Below are positions 9,748-21,426 of a stretch of DNA of 64,000 bases, in pieces. The notes below the pieces were generated by a model. It was not told the DNA's origin. It made no database searches and saw only the letters and a list, made by a program, of their open reading frames with translations. Within the stretch, counting starts at the first letter, position 1; every line of letters starts with the position of its first letter. Origin of the DNA: Paramoeba atlantica (taxonomy: Eukaryota; Discosea); contig CDRNVI010000184.1 in assembly GCA_977017575.1 (NCBI GenBank), forward strand, positions 62,001 to 126,000, given 5' to 3'. The translations under genes were made by a program, and so were the position numbers.

Positions 9748-12700
9748 ATGAAAGGAAAGAAAAACAACAACAATTTAAAATCTTTCTTTCCATCACTGAA
9801 GGACCCTTGTGCTTCCTCTGACTCTTCTGTTATTGATCTTCATCAAAAAACAAACCTTGCCTCCCCAACCCCTCAAGCACCTGTCTTGGTGTCCCAACCC
9901 CCTTCATCTTCTTTCCTTCCCCCCTTCCCTGCACCACCACTTCCAAACCTGTATCAGTATAACAAATTCCCAGACATGAGGATTTTATCATGGAACATCA
10001 ATGGTGTTCACAATGATGAAAAACTCAACCTTTGCCGTTGAATGGCTGCAAGTTGCCGTCCTCTGTTTATTTTGCTTCAAGAAACCCATGCCGCATCTGA
10101 AAAAGATCTCGATCATCTCAAGAATTGTTTGAGGAAATACTTGTGGTTCAAAGACCCCTTCTCGGAACAGAAGCGGGGCCTTGCCATTGGAGTCAGAAGA
10201 ATGGAAGGCCTTCATGATATAGAACCATACCCAATTGAAAGCTCTGAGAGTGGTTTGTTTGGACTGAGAACCAAGATTTTCAATACTGAATATGCTGTGA
10301 TGAATGTCTACCATCATTGCGATCTGAAACTTCCCTTTATGCAAGACCAAATCGGAAAGTTCTTCTCCAAAGATGGGCTGAACGTTCTGGGAGGTGACTT
10401 CAACTGGGATCTTAATGAACCCCCTTTTAAAGAGCTCGCAGAATCCTCTGAATCTTGGAATCTATCAAGACTGGGGTGGTCAGAACCAACCCATTTCCAA
10501 GGACAATGTATCGATCATGTCTTTATTCCCTCGAACGCTCCTAGTGAAAGGATTTTTGTTAATGCGATCCCTTCAGGTTTTAAGGACCATGCGATGATCA
10601 TAGGTGGAACTAGTATCAAAGAATGGGAGTTGAAATCTAACAAGAAGAGAATCCCTGAATACCTCATTAAAGATCCTAAATTCATTAATGCCCTCATTAA
10701 TGAAGTTGGGGACTATGTGGAAGGTGATCCTGTCAGTTGTCTTACTAAACTCAAGGAGAAGGCGTGGGAATTAGTCCCTCTATGGAAAGACAAAGGGAAA
10801 GAAGCTCACCTTTTCAAAGAACTATGGAAACTCCAGACAATCATCAAATGCCTTGCAAAAACCAGGATTTTAAGGAAAACTTCAGCCATACACTCTTTCT
10901 CTCCATTGGAACTCGAACTTCTTCATACAGCTGCGATAGGATGGAATGGCTCTCGAGATGACAAGAAATGGAGAATCAAAGCTATTCCTAGAATGATCAA
11001 AGCTGGGATGGATCGAACTGCAGTTCTCGAACAACAACTCGGAATTTTTGTGGATGAACACCCCTCACGCCCTGGTCGTAAATCTTCTCCCTGTGTTAAA
11101 GGTGTAATTGTAGATGGAGTGATCTCTCGTGATGATAATGTGGTAAAAAAAGCAATTAAGGACTTTTGGGAGAGCCTTCTCAGTACAGAAAGACCATATA
11201 ACAAGGATTCTCTTGATGAACTGATTGCTGACCATCATCCTCGCTTTCCCCCAGTTGAGAGACATGATGTTGACAGGAAGAAAGTTGATAAACTTCTTCA
11301 GAGAACCAATAACACCAGCGCAGGACCCGATGGTATCCCTTTCTCTTTATATAAGGCAACACAAGAAAAGTATTTTGACATGTGGGTGGAATTAATTCAA
11401 CAAGTGGGTGAGATTATGGAGTTCCCCCCCTCTTTTGGTGAGAGCCAACTCTGTTTGATTCCCAAAGTCAAGAATATCCCCCGCCCTGACCAATTTCGAC
11501 CAATCAGTGTTACCAATTCAGATTATTGGATTGTGATGAGATATTGGGCAAAATGGTTGATGGAGATTGCAAGTGGAGTAATTTCTAAAGAACAGCATGC
11601 GATGTTTAAGGGGAGGTCAATTGACAAAGCAGTGGAATCAGTGTATGACTCTTTCTACGAAGCTCTGGCAGAAGGGAAAGATGTGACCCTCCTCCAAACA
11701 GACTTTTGCAAGACATATGATTATGTGAATCGTGATGCACTTCTTCATATTCTCAAAGGTTTGAATGCCCCCCCTCAAGCGATCTATGTTGTTGAGAAGG
11801 TGCTCCGAGAATCTATAACCTGGCTGCCAAATATTGGTGGATCCAAGAGGGGAGGCAACAATGAATCAATCCAAAGTCAAACTGGTGTCAGACAAGGATG
11901 TCTGATCTCCCCCCTTTTGTTTGTAATTGTATTTGACATCCTCCTGGTGAGCCTGAAGAAGGAATACAACCCCCAAGACCTATCAGGCTTTATGGATGAC
12001 TTGGGGATGGTGATTCAGAAAGCTGAAACCATCAATTCTCTCACTCCAACCTTCAAGAAATATGAAGAAGCGACTGGAGCTAAACTGAATTTTAATAAGT
12101 GCTTTGTCCTCTCAACTGAGTCTTTCAAACCTGTAGGCCCCTGGGCTGAGATGGCAAGATCCAATTACTGTGGGGATGAAACTGTATATCTGGGAGTGAG
12201 GTTGAGTAAATGGTTATCTCCTCTTAAGGATTGGGAGAAAGTGATCCTAAAGATGAAGAAAGTTGGAGCAGCAATCAAAAAAAGGGGTGGCAATTTTCGC
12301 TCGAGAGTAAGGATGGTCAATACCTATCTAACTCCATGCATGGGATATTTAGCGAGATTCAAACTGATTCCAAAATCTGTCGCCTCCTTGATGTGGAAGT
12401 CCATCCACTCAGCTCTGGGTGCCTATGCCAACACAAAAACCTCCATTCTTACCTTATGCTATCCTCCCTTGGACTCAAACCCCCAACTGCGCCATCCTAT
12501 TGTTTTTAACTGGGCCCTCCTCACTTCTCGTCCACCAATGAGGAGCAATTATTGGAGTCCTCTTTCCATTGGAGCCATGCGAAAGGATGCCCTTTTTGCA
12601 GCCCAAAGCCTCTCTGCCAAAGTTGTGTTTGGTCAGGCCACTCGAGTTGCTTATTCCAATATGTCTCGAGTGATCCCCATTGAAATCAAAGATCTGTATG

Positions 12701-13907
12701 TGGGTGAAGGAAGAGCTGAGTGTGTGGTGTACAACTTGGCACATGCAATTAGGCCCCAACTTAAGAGGAATTTGATTAAGTTCCTAATAAGAGGGCTGCC
12801 TACAAGAGACAAGTTGGCTCACTTCACAAACCAAAACTCAAGTTGCCGACTCTGCCACCGTGAAAAGGAGTCACGATCTCATCTTTTGGAGGAATGTTCT
12901 GTGGCTGAGGGCCTCCTCCAAGCAATGGGAAGGAAATGTATTTTGTTGAATGTACCCAGCTGGCAAGAAACTAAGAATGTGTGTGGCCTTGTCTCAAATT
13001 TTCTCACCAGACAAGAAACCTCTGTGGTGAGTGTTGCCCTGTTGAGTTTGTGGCTCACAGTGTGTGCAGAAGGATCGAAATCACCCCAGTATGCTACTGA
13101 AATCTTTGAAAAAATCTTGAGAAAGAACAAAATCCTCCCTTGGCCCCCAAGAACCCAAACAAAGAAAGGAACCAAAGAGAAGGAAAGTTTTAAATTTAAA
13201 GGCTTTCAAGTGTTTTATGACGGTTCAGGCCGTACAGACCCTCATCTGGGGGGTGCGGGCTTTGCAGTTTTCAGGGAAGGGAAAGAGATTTGTGGTGGGT
13301 TTGAAACCATCCCTCTTGGGTCCAACAATATTGGTGAATTTACAGGCTGTTTGAAAGGAATGCAATGTGCCAGATCAATGATGAATGAGATTGAAGTTGT
13401 CAGGGATTGTATGATTCTCACCAAGGCTGCACCCAAAACCCATGCCATCAAAAACTATGCCTTGAATGAACTACTTTGTGAAATCCGTAAGTTAGCAATG
13501 TGCTTTGATGAGATAGAATTCATCCATGTACCCCGAGAACTTAACAAGCAAGCTGATGCAATTGCAACTGCTGCAAGTTGGTCTAAAGAGGATGGAACAT
13601 GTGCTGTGAATGACCATCATTGGGATCCAAGATCACAACATGTTGCAGAAACCAGTGAAGAGTGGATTATTTTGAATTCAACCCTGTGCCCCTCACCCAT
13701 GACTGGACTTTCCCCATCCCCCCAGGGAATTTTGTAAGGAAATTCCAAGGAAACACGGTGACAACCCCCCATGTTTTGTTTCCGGCCCAAACTGCTCTTG
13801 AGAATGCTCTAATTCTCCCTGTAATAATTACTAAAGATATCCAAGGATGGTTCCATCAGTTCCAAGAGAGCAATCTGGTGAGGAGCTTTATTGAGGAAGA
13901 TTTTTGA
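9748..13907 (+). pseudogene. LINE-1a ORF2: endonuclease, reverse transcriptase, zinc finger, RNase H
   Basis: ATG 9748 lies 8 nt after the ORF1 stop, in another frame. Domains in order: Pro-rich leader; APE endonuclease (SWNINGVHN near 9989, LQETHA, GDFNWDLNE near 10393, GFKDHAMIIGG near 10576); linker with NTSAGPDGIPFSLY; reverse transcriptase with motif A LLQTDFCKTYDYVN (near 11695) and catalytic FMDD at 11989-12000; zinc finger CX2CX8HX4C (12844-12897); RNase H (FYDGSG near 13210, NNIGEF, DCMIL, HVPRELNKQADAIA near 13525). A TGA at 10039-10041 cuts the endonuclease where copy b has an Arg codon, and a deletion of about 16 nt near 13686 shifts the last 70 or so residues; the shifted C-terminus stays open to 13907. 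Otherwise the frame is intact over 1,231 codons. Confidence 0.93.
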
Positions 13908-14172
13908 AGGAATGTAATTAACTTCATAGAAACCTCCAAACCGAATTCACTCCCTGGTTTTAGAAGGCGAACAATCAAACACAGACCCCTTAGTGAGAAC
14001 TAAAGTTGGTAAAGAAACTCCAATGCATCCCATGCTGAAGAGATCTTTGGATCTAACTCTTAATTTATCTTCCCTCCCCCCCCCCTTTCTTCCCCCCTCT
14101 TTTCCATCCTAGAGATGGTTTTTTAACTCTAATAAATGGCACCTGGTGTCTGAACCTTAAAAAAAAAAAAAA
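13908..14172 (+). other. LINE-1a 3' UTR and poly(A) tail
   Basis: Non-coding 3' end with a polypyrimidine patch (about 14071-14108), AATAAA at about 14131, then GGCACCTGGTGTCTGAACC and the A-tract. The same end is found in reverse at 31331-31440 for copy b, which confirms the element boundary. Confidence 0.9.
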
Positions 14173-14189
14173 GACTCTCTCACCTTCAA
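14173..14189. repeat. Target-site duplication, right copy (LINE-1a)
   Basis: Identical 17-bp partner of 7578-7594. Confidence 0.97.
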
Positions 14190-15650
14190 GATTTTCAACA
14201 CAAAATGGATCAGCAATCAATTTGTAAATCTTGATGAAATCCACAGTCTTGAGGATCTCTACAGCCTTTGAAACATTTTTGGTGCTTCAACCCCTCTAGA
14301 GGTGGCAGAAACTCAGGCAATACAAGATTTACAGAAGCTGAAACCTGAGGATTTCAAAACCCGTGTAGACTACAATTGGGCCTTCCTCAATTTTGCCAAC
14401 AAAACAAAATCACCAGTTAAAGATGTCCAAAAGATTTATGCTGGGAAGCTCCCTTTCAGCCCTAATGAGGTGTCAAGAATAGTAAAATACAATTCAGGGA
14501 ACAACATGAAATTTATGGAATGGTTGAAGAACAAGGAGTATGTGGACAGAGTGTAGCAGAAAGCAAAATCAGAATCCAAGTCTTCAAGCTCAAGGAACAG
14601 GGATCCTGACCAACATGCAGTGGTGAACACTCTTTTGAAACAGTCAAATGCAATGCAAGCAGTTTTGCAGAAGGGGACCCCTTTTCAATGTTCATTTTGC
14701 GGGCTGTCACAACATTCCACCTCAAATTGTCAGTACAAGGCAAATATTGAGACTCTCTAAAAACAACAAATACAACAAGTGCAACAAGCTTTTCAGCAAC
14801 AAATCCAACAATCTTCTCAGCAACAATTTCAACAATCTCTGGCACAACAATTTCCCCAAGGACAATTTCAACAATCTCTGGTATAACAATTTCCCCAAGG
14901 ACAATTTCAACAATCTCCTGTGCAACAGTTTCCAACAGTTCTATCTGCATCCTGGTCAAGTAGACAACCAAACTCTTTTCAACCTCCAACAGGAAGAGGG
15001 AGGATTTGTGACTTTTGTGGGAAATCTAGACATGATGTGGAAGATTGTTACTCATGATGCTGAGGCCAGGGCCAAGGATGTGGTAGAGGTCAGTTTGGTT
15101 CTTTTCAAGGGAAGTGCTTCACATGTGGTGCTTTGGGACATAAGGCCATGCATTGTCTGAAATCTGGTGCAGCTGGACCTCTATTTGAAAACACACCCCT
15201 GACAACAGCATTAACCCAACAAAATCCAAGACAAGCTGGCATCTTACCAACACCCCAAGCTGTAACACATCAACCACCTGAGTTTCGGAATCCAAGCACA
15301 ACTGTGGGAGCAATCCAACCAACCCCTGGTACAACATTTCTTCCTATACAACCAACTGGGACCAACAATACTCCTGTCACACCTCATCAGGCAATACAAT
15401 ACCAACAACCTCAGGGAGCCTTACCACAACTTGAGCAAGCTCTTACTCAATCTCAACCACCAGCATCACAACCTCAATCCCACACTCTTGCTCAATTACA
15501 ACAACTTCTCCTTGATTCCCAACAAACAACCAGTTGACTCAATCCTCAAATTCTTCAAAGGCAACAACAACTAATTTTGGATCAAACACAACAACAGCAA
15601 CAGTTACAGGGACAGCAACCTCAACAACCTCAAACTCAATCAACAGAATA
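14190..15650 (+). mobile_element. Gypsy-A gag, second piece
   Basis: Continuation of the fossil gag after the LINE. It holds a capsid-like segment (about 14302-14553), a Gln-rich region with a 39-bp repeat present about three times (about 14823-14935), two zinc-knuckle-like stretches (CDFCGKSRH near 15009 and CFTCGALGHKAMHC near 15118), and a long Gln/Pro/Thr-rich tail. CCHC knuckles are the usual nucleic-acid-binding part of Ty3/gypsy gag. Broken. Confidence 0.75.
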
Positions 15651-16100
15651 GGATTTTCGGCCTGAGGGCACAGGGGACACCCCTTCATAAAATCTCCTCA
15701 TTTAGCTTTCACAGATTTTGTACAATTCTCTCAACAATCTTCTTTTGGGTTTTCTCAATTTTCTCAGCTCTCTCAACTGGTTCAACAAGTTCCTCAACAA
15801 CCTTCTCTTGAATCTCTGCAATTCTCTCAATCTACTCAACCTGCTCAACAAATTCCTCAACAATCCTCTCTCAAATCTTCTCAACTCTCTCAACCTTCTC
15901 AATCTCCTCTTTTGGTTTCTCAACAATCTTGATGTCAAACCTCTCAATTTCCCCAATCTGAAGTGCAACTTCCCCTGACTTGTGCTGCACCACCTGCTCA
16001 ACCAAATCTCCAATTAAAGGACTCACAAGTTAAGACACAATCTGTTTCAGTGATTCAAGGCCCTCCCAACCTAGTGGAAGTGACAAAACAAAGAGAAGAA
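15651..16100 (+). mobile_element. Gypsy-A gag-pol linker, Ser/Gln/Leu repeats
   Basis: Low-complexity stretch of the fossil element with repeated CTCAACAATC/CTCAACTCTCTCAA-type units (about 15720-15950). It encodes Gln/Ser/Pro-rich or, on the other strand, Arg/Leu-rich repeats; the minus-strand frames are shadows. It joins gag to the protease region. Confidence 0.6.
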
Positions 16101-16990
16101 GCAGAAAACCACCTCGAAATTGATGTGGTTGAACTTAACACTGATATGCCCTTATTGGTGAAAGGAAAATTGGGGAACAAAGAAGTGGTGTTTGCAATCA
16201 ATTCTGGAGTGACAGTTGACTGCATTAGTGGTGATTTTTACCAGAAACATTTTAATCACTTAACCTTAGAAAAAGTGAGACATTTGAGTCAATTTCTCTC
16301 TGCTGGTGGTGATGCTTTACAATGTTTGGGGAGAGTAGCCTTGCCAGTTGTTTTGGGATCTGTGAAGAGGAACATTTATTTTTCTGTCTTGAACAATTTG
16401 ACTTTGGATGTGATTTTGGGTCTGAGTTACCAAGTTGATGTGTTTGGATATTATGAACAGCCGTGGATTTGTGATTCCTCATGGTGGTATTCCTGTTCCC
16501 TTCTCTGTGAAAAAGAAAAAGGAAACTGTCATTGCAAGTGTGGTTCCCAATCCTCGACCTGTTGCTCTTCTTTACCCACAAGCTGTGAAAATCCCACCCT
16601 GTTCAAGAAGAGTTGTGAAATTGAAAGTTTCTGAAAAAATGTCCAAAGATACAAATTACCAAGGAGAAAGTGATGGTTATGTCATGCCAGTCCATAGATA
16701 TTGTTGAGATCTCATACTCCAAGAGGGCCTAGTAAGAATGGAGGGTGGAGAATCTTGTTGCCATTTCGAATCCTTGCTTTTGAGAAGTCCGATTGGACAA
16801 TTCCAAGCCAATTGCTCATGTTGTTTATTGTGAGAAAAGTGATTTTAACAACATCATAATTACTGAGATTCCAGACTCCAATCTTTTCCAAGAGCACACC
16901 CCTGAGTCCATTGATGATCCTAATGAGATTAGTCCCATTGATGATTTCAAGAATTTGAAGAGTGTACTGGTGGAAGATGATGATGATGAA
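16101..16990 (+). mobile_element. Gypsy-A protease region
   Basis: Retropepsin-like segment of the fossil pol: the stretch around LLVKGKLGNKEVVFAI (from about 16150) and the later LTLDVILGLSY (about 16399-16431) have the layout of a Ty3/gypsy aspartic protease followed by the N-terminal part of pol. Broken. Confidence 0.7.
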
Positions 16991-17720
16991 ATGACTTTGG
17001 AAGATACCAATATTCTGAATGCAATTCTTGTCAAAAGAGCCACTGCTGCCAGAGATAGGAGTGACAAGGGTGTTACAAAGGAAGAATTGGAAGATTTTCG
17101 TGCTGATTTTCTGAAGATCCTAAATGAATTCAAACTGGAGGGTTGTGTTTTGAAGCCTGACAAGTTGAAAAAGTTGATGCAAACCTTGATAGACTATGAG
17201 GATGTTTGGACTAAACAAGAGAAACTCCAAAGAACAACCTTAGCCAAACACCCAATCGAGGTGGAACCTGGCACCCAACCAATCAGAGAAAGAGTGAGGA
17301 AGATGACTTTTGCTCAAGACCAATTGATTCATGGCCATATTTCAGATATGCACAAAAGATTTATTGAGAAAGTCTTGGATGGAATGCTTTGGGATTGTTG
17401 TATGGTTTATGTTGATGACATTGTTATTTTCTCCCAAACAAAAGAAGAGCACATCAAAAAAATCAAACAATTGCTTCAGAGATTGCAAGATGTGGGCCTT
17501 ATGGTGAATACTAAGAAATGTTCATTTGCTCAACTTGAATTCAAGATTCTCAGACACATCTGTTCTGGTGATGGTGTTTCTCCAAATCCTAAGAAGGTGT
17601 CTGCAATTCTTGATTACCCAATGCCAGAGGATCAACCTGCCTTGCACTGATTTTTGGGACTTGTTACCTGGGTTGCAAAATTTATTCAGAATACTTCATC
17701 AAAAACAATTAATCTCTGAA
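16991..17720 (+). mobile_element. Gypsy-A reverse transcriptase region
   Basis: Fossil reverse transcriptase of Ty3/gypsy type. The clearest sign is MVYVDDIVIFSQT (about 17403-17441), the catalytic core of this family, followed by LLQRLQDVGLMVNTKKC and the thumb region (NPKKVSAILDYPMP). The region is shorter than a complete Ty3 reverse transcriptase and is broken. Confidence 0.85.
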
Positions 17721-18199
17721 AGTTGTTGCATGGGAAAGAGCCTTTCAAGATGGAAGAAGATCACATTGAGGAATTTGAATCTATCAAGAAAGCTTTGGCA
17801 GAACCTCCCATGTTGGCTTACCCTGAATTTGAGAAACCTTTCCATGTTCATGTTGATGCCAGCAAGAACGGTTTGGGCACAATCCTTACTCAGTTGGATG
17901 AAAATGAACATCACAGAGTGATTGCCTTTGCAAGTGCTCTCCTCAAAGTTGCACAGAAGAAGACAACAGCTTCTGTTTTGGAATGTATTGGTGTTGTTTG
18001 GGCTGTTACTTATTTCAGACAGTATGTCCATGGGTGCTCTTTCTATGTGTATACAGACCATTTGGCTTTGGTGACAACATTTAAGACTCCTTCAACAAGT
18101 CAGACACTTGACAAATTAGCCACTCACCTGTTGGGTTATGATATGCATATTATGCATGCTTCTGGAAGTAAAATGACCAGTCCTGATGCATTGAGTTGA
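17721..18199 (+). mobile_element. Gypsy-A RNase H region
   Basis: Segment with FHVHVDASKNGLGTILTQ (about 17839-17892), the connection and RNase H signature of Ty3/gypsy pol, followed by YVYTDHLALV and a tail ending SPDALS at 18199, the usual end of this domain. The family uses it to remove the RNA strand during replication. Fossil. Confidence 0.88.
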
Positions 18200-19480
18200 G
18201 CCAATTATGTGAAATATGAAGGTGATCCTCCTGAATATTGTGGGAAGATTGGTGATTTGCCTCTTCAATTTCCAGGCCAAAGAACTGATGTGGATGAACA
18301 AATTGGTAACCTCAGAGGAAAACTGAACTGTACAGTTAACTCTATTGTGGAAAATCAGCCAATAATGGGATATGATTTGGTGGTGAGAACTTCAAGTGAT
18401 GGAAGTTGTACAGAGTGGATATTTGAACCTGTCTCAGAGAAGAAAAGTGGTATGATGGTGAATGCAATTTCTGCAAAGAAACCAAGAAGAAAAAAGTCAA
18501 TCCAGTTGGAAGAATTGAGAGATAAACCATTAGAAGAAACTTCTTGCTCTCCAGAACTTGTTGGGTCTTCTAAACCTGTTTATAGTAGCAAGAAAGATGA
18601 TATTCGAAAACTTGGGGAAAGAAGTCTGTGCATTCAAGATTTGAGAGTAAAAGTTGGCCCTAGGAAATGCAAGATTCAGGATTTGGGTGTCCAGAGGCCA
18701 ACAACAAACCAAGAGTCCTCAGGTCAATCATACTCTGAACTCCAGATAATTGAGGATTTAAGTTCAACTGAATTGGGGATTATGAATGGCTCTTTGACTA
18801 GACCCTTTGTTTGATCTAATGAAGGAAAATGAGATGAATCAAGGGTCTGACAGGAATCCTGCTTTGGGTGATGGAGACTGTATTTCAGTCAATCCAGTTT
18901 CTGTTCTCCAAGCACATAAGGAATCCAATGTTGATGAGGACTCAAGGGAAGTTGAAATGGATGCTCAAGTCGATTGGAAACATTCTGGGAAACGATATGA
19001 GATAGACAGAAGAGAATTTGTGTTTGGCACAGCCCCTCTCCCAGGTTTGAGAGTGGAAGACAAAGTCCTGGGACCAGCAGTTCAAGAATCATTGTGTGAT
19101 TTGAAAAAGAAAACCCATGTTGATGGTATGAAATGGTGTCCATCTGGTGGAGATGGATGTAGAAGCCTATCCGATGATGGTAGCCATTCTGTTGAGACAA
19201 GCGATAAGCCTGAGAGTGTCAATATTCATGATGTACAAACCCCTGCTGGTTTCAATTCTGAAAATTGTTCTTCTCAGTTGGTTAGTGGAGATCCTGATAC
19301 TCAAAATCTTTATGAGAATCCTATATGAATGTGTTGTCTGAGCCCTGCCAGCCTGTCCAGGAATCTTCCGAAACCATGACTCACAGATTGAGAACTAAAA
19401 AACAGAAGGAGAGAGTGAAAAGTAAAGGAATGGAGATAAGTGAAGAAGAACAAGATTCAGAATCAGGAAAAGGAAAAGAT
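18200..19480 (+). mobile_element. Gypsy-A spacer between RNase H and integrase
   Basis: About 1.2 kb of hydrophilic, charged and Ser-rich coding-like sequence without a domain I recognise. In most chromoviruses the integrase follows RNase H after a much shorter link. It could be an extra domain of this family or an old insertion. Fossil. Confidence 0.55.
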
Positions 19481-20480
19481 TCAGAAGAGGAAAGTGAAAC
19501 TAACAAACCATTAACAGATTACAAGAGCAAACACCCATCAGAATTCTTAATAGATGATAGGAAACTAATCAAAGAACAGGATAAGGATAACTGGATCAAA
19601 TCAATTAAGAGAAGATTGGAAACAGGAAAATGGCCAAAAGATAAGAATGAAAAGAACAGATTGCAGAGAAAGGAAGGAGATTTTTACCTTGCAGATAGGA
19701 TTCTCAGAAAAGTAGATCCAAGTGTCCTCCCAAATGCACTTCCACCAGCAGTACTTCTTGACCATTTAATAGGTGCAGCACTTCTCCAATTTCATGTTGA
19801 CCCAATCACTGGACATTTTGGAGGTTTATTAACTTACTTAAAAATCAAATCCAGATTCTATTTCCCAAAAATGTACACTGTGGTATGACAATTTTGCAGA
19901 ACTTGCCTAACTTGCCAACTCAACAAAACTGGAAGAGTGGACCAACCTCCAGCTGGAGAAGAAATAGAATCAGAGGGATTTCCAGGAATCATTTTGCATG
20001 TTAATAACACCCAAGTCAGCAGGACAACCTAAGGCAACAATCACATTCTAAATATTTCAGACAGGTTCACAAAATTTCACAGATTCAATGCAACAAAAGG
20101 AGTTTTGGCCATTCTTACTGCAAACAAACTGCTGGATTATGTCTGTACTTTTGACTGCCCAGTGAAGATTATTTCAGATCAGGGACATGAATTTGATGCA
20201 AAACTGACCACTGAGTTTGGAAAGATGATGGGAGTGAACCTGAAATGCACAACTAGTTTCAACCCAAGAGCAAATGGAGCAGTTGAGAGACCCTGAAGAA
20301 CACTCAAGGACATGTTCAAAGCTTATGTTAACACAAGACAGGATAATTGGAACACATTCTTACCGCTTTTGCAGCTTGCATTCAACACCACCCAGAGTTC
20401 AACAACAAATTTCACTCCTTATTTTCTAATGTTTGCAAGACAGGCCATATTACCCTTGGAAGTCACAACTTTGTGAGATG
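19481..20480 (+). mobile_element. Gypsy-A integrase region
   Basis: Fossil integrase. The N-terminal zinc-binding part is recognisable from HVDPITGHFGG (about 19795) to the CRTCLTCQLNKTG stretch (about 19898). The catalytic core follows (FDCPVKIISDQGHEFDA, about 20152; SFNPRANGAVER, about 20256), with the ISDQG and NPRANG landmarks of Ty3/gypsy. Broken. Confidence 0.85.
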
Positions 20481-20487
20481 TACCAGG

Positions 20488-20836
20488 AGTTGAGATAACA
20501 AAAATACTTGCTGAAAGAGGTAATGAGAAAAAAGAATATTTAGTTGAATGGTTAGGTTATGGCCAAAAGAAGAATTCATGGGTTGGAGCAGCTTCATTGA
20601 AAGGAAATCATCTTCTTTTCCAGTTTAGGAGAACAAATGCAATCACTTCAGCAGTAGGTAGAGAAGAAGAATCAAGTTCTGATATTGAGTTGGAAGAGGA
20701 AGATTCAAGATTTGAAGGAGAATTAAGTGAAAGAAAAGAAAGTCCAGATTCAGAAAAGGAGACAAGTGAAAAGGAAAGTTTTGAGTCGAACAGGCTGGTA
20801 TTGGACAAGGACTCGGATTCAGACTTTCTGGGATGA
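20488..20836 (+). mobile_element. Gypsy-A chromodomain and acidic C-terminal tail
   Basis: After the integrase core comes a stretch with KEYLVEWLGYGQKKNSWV (about 20536-20589), which matches the chromodomain pattern found at the C-terminus of chromovirus integrases, then a Glu/Ser-rich tail ending at 20836. In the family this domain directs integration to particular chromatin marks. Fossil. Confidence 0.8.
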
Positions 20837-21426
20837 GAAACTAACTTTCGTGGTTGGATGACCCCCATTGCTTCTCTTTATTGAGTTGTTTCCTTTCTTT
20901 TGTTGTTTGAGATTTGGTTGTCTTTGCTATTAATCAATTTCAAAGATTGTTTTGACTATGTGACTGGTTCGGGATATTGGTTTCAAGAATTGCAATCCTG
21001 TTATGCTTCCTTCTGCCCTGGGAGACTGTAAATATTGTGAATGCTGTAAATATGATGAAGATTTGGGTTTACTGGTTTCCCTGGACAGAGGTTCTAAATA
21101 TATCAAAACATTTTTTTTCAAGTAAGTCCCCAGCCATTGTGTTTTGTGTTTGTTCTCTTTTCTGTGTTTTGTTTTGTGTTTTGTTTGTTTTATTCTCCTG
21201 TCATCCCCCTTGGTGAGCTGCATTTTGCGATTTGTTGACACCCTGAATTGATTCCTTGGGTCTTCTGCTGCTGATTCCCTTCTTTTGATTGCTTGGTTGG
21301 AGAATTGATTCTGATATTGTGGATTCCCATGGATTTCTTTCATCTTTTTGGACCCTGTTGAGTTTCTGGTCTCTTTTCTCTTGGCCCCTGCAACCCCACA
21401 CTCTTGTTTTGTTTCAAGGGGGGAGG
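20837..21426 (+). mobile_element. Gypsy-A 3' non-coding region and polypurine tract
   Basis: Non-coding, T-rich sequence after the integrase. It ends in a purine run (AAGGGGGGAGG, about 21416-21426) directly before the LTR, as expected of the primer site for plus-strand synthesis in LTR elements. Confidence 0.8.

Larger units (their letters stand above)
7595..14172 (+). mobile_element. LINE-1 copy a, near-complete non-LTR retrotransposon
   Basis: A 6.6-kb LINE with every part present: a short A-run then a 5' UTR of about 105 bp, ORF1 (7707-9739), ORF2 (9748-13907), a 3' UTR with AATAAA at about 14131, and a terminal A-tract (14159-14172). Perfect 17-bp duplications flank it (7578-7594, 14173-14189). 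It lies inside gypsy-A gag, in the same orientation. Only three coding lesions are visible against copy b (one in ORF1, two in ORF2), so it is young but probably not self-sufficient. It is richer in CpG than the older LINE copies of this window. Confidence 0.95.

Noticed and set aside
10039-10041. TGA as a sense codon (alternative genetic code)
   Set aside because: At the same places other copies have TGG or an Arg codon, and TAA and TAG breaks are present too; ordinary decay explains it.
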